Source: JAJOKI01 sp964412405
GTDB taxonomy: Archaea; Halobacteriota; UBA148; JAJOKI01
Length of the DNA: 5,601 nucleotides
Reading direction: 5' to 3'
Assembly (NCBI GenBank): GCA_964412405.1
Contig: CAYPOB010000047.1
Coordinates: forward strand, 1-5,601
The number at the start of each line of letters is the position of its first letter. The stretch's first letter is position 1. Under the pieces are notes generated by a model that made no database searches, was not told where the DNA came from, and was given only the letters and a program-made list of their open reading frames with translations. Positions 5,183-5,601 of this stretch are shown piece by piece. The translations under genes were made by a program, and so were the position numbers.

Positions 5183-5601
5183 ATGCCACATAAATGTACT
5201 AGATGCAACCAAACGTTCAAAGAAGGCGCATCTGAAATTCTGAGTGGATGTCCCAACTGCGGATGGAATAAATTCCTCTACCTGACAGATATACCGGAGG
5301 AGGTATCTGGGCAGGAGGCACCAACTCAAAACGAGGCGGAGTCGACTACACCAGAAGACACGGGAGTTATGGACATCAATGAACTGATAAACAAAGTTGA
5401 AATTGAGGAAAAGCCGAAAACACATACTGTACTCGACTCCAGCAGGGTCGAAAGTATAAAAATACTCGGCCCCGGTTCATATGAATTAAACATCGAATCG
5501 CTACTCGATCGACCGGAAATAGTCATGGCACTAAAAGAAGAAGGGACTTATATAGTTCACTTACCATCGATTTTCAGTAAAGGTGATAAAAAGCGCAAAT
5601 C
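5183..5601 (+). CDS. DUF2072 / OapC-like zinc-ribbon protein, 3' end beyond the window
   Basis: The frame is open to the window edge, giving 139 residues with no stop. The start ATG at 5183 has GGAG at 5173-5176, 6 bases upstream and overlapping the preceding stop. An N-terminal zinc ribbon carries Cys5-x2-Cys8 (KCTRCNQTF) and Cys23-x2-Cys26 (GCPNCGWNKF). An acidic, Glu/Thr/Pro-rich linker of about 50 residues follows (about 37-85), then a conserved C-terminal part (VESIKILGPGSYELNIESLL, EGTYIVHLPSIF) ending in a Lys-rich stretch. From memory this matches archaeal DUF2072, called OapC/ArvC-like in some databases; the C-terminal GSYELNI and HLPS blocks are typical. It is the third gene of the conserved GTPase-DUF2073-zinc-ribbon set. 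RNA binding is plausible but not shown. Only the last few residues are likely missing. Confidence 0.87.
   Translation, partial: MPHKCTRCNQTFKEGASEILSGCPNCGWNKFLYLTDIPEEVSGQEAPTQNEAESTTPEDTGVMDINELINKVEIEEKPKTHTVLDSSRVESIKILGPGSYELNIESLLDRPEIVMALKEEGTYIVHLPSIFSKGDKKRK

Overview
The window looks like a euryarchaeal chromosome, most likely from a methanogen-like or Methanosarcinales-related lineage. The evidence is a trio of archaeal genes (an Era-like GTPase, a DUF2073 protein and a DUF2072 zinc-ribbon protein), dense archaeal-type CBS-domain proteins, AT-rich TATA-like promoter elements and GGAG/GGTGAT ribosome binding sites. The sequence alone does not fix the genus. Two gene blocks diverge from a promoter region of about 140 bases around 3973-4114.

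Left block (minus strand, 3972 down to the window edge at 1): five consecutive genes encode proteins built almost entirely of CBS domains. In transcription order they are a two-CBS protein with a C-terminal zinc ribbon, three four-CBS proteins, and a further CBS protein cut off by the window edge after about 262 residues. That gives at least 18 CBS domains. Two junctions are 4-base ATGA stop/start overlaps, one gap is 9 bases and one is about 49 bases, so the block reads as one operon. No enzyme, transporter or DNA-binding domain is attached, so these are probably stand-alone nucleotide-sensing or regulatory modules with unknown partners.

The most unusual feature is inside the last CBS gene. 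Four palindromes stand side by side at 375-473 (99 bases, exactly 33 codons), with the reading frame open throughout. The encoded segment of about 33 residues falls between the two adjacent beta strands of the second CBS domain, where the family has only a short turn. This looks like an in-frame insertion of a palindromic repeat element, analogous in concept to the Rickettsia palindromic elements that insert into protein genes.

Right block (plus strand, 4115 to the window edge): an Era-like GTPase with a basic amphipathic N-terminus, a DUF2073 protein 6 bases downstream, and a DUF2072/OapC-like zinc-ribbon protein 9 bases after that, truncated by the window edge. This trio recurs in archaea and its joint function is not established. 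No RNA genes, CRISPR arrays, transposases or clear terminators were seen.
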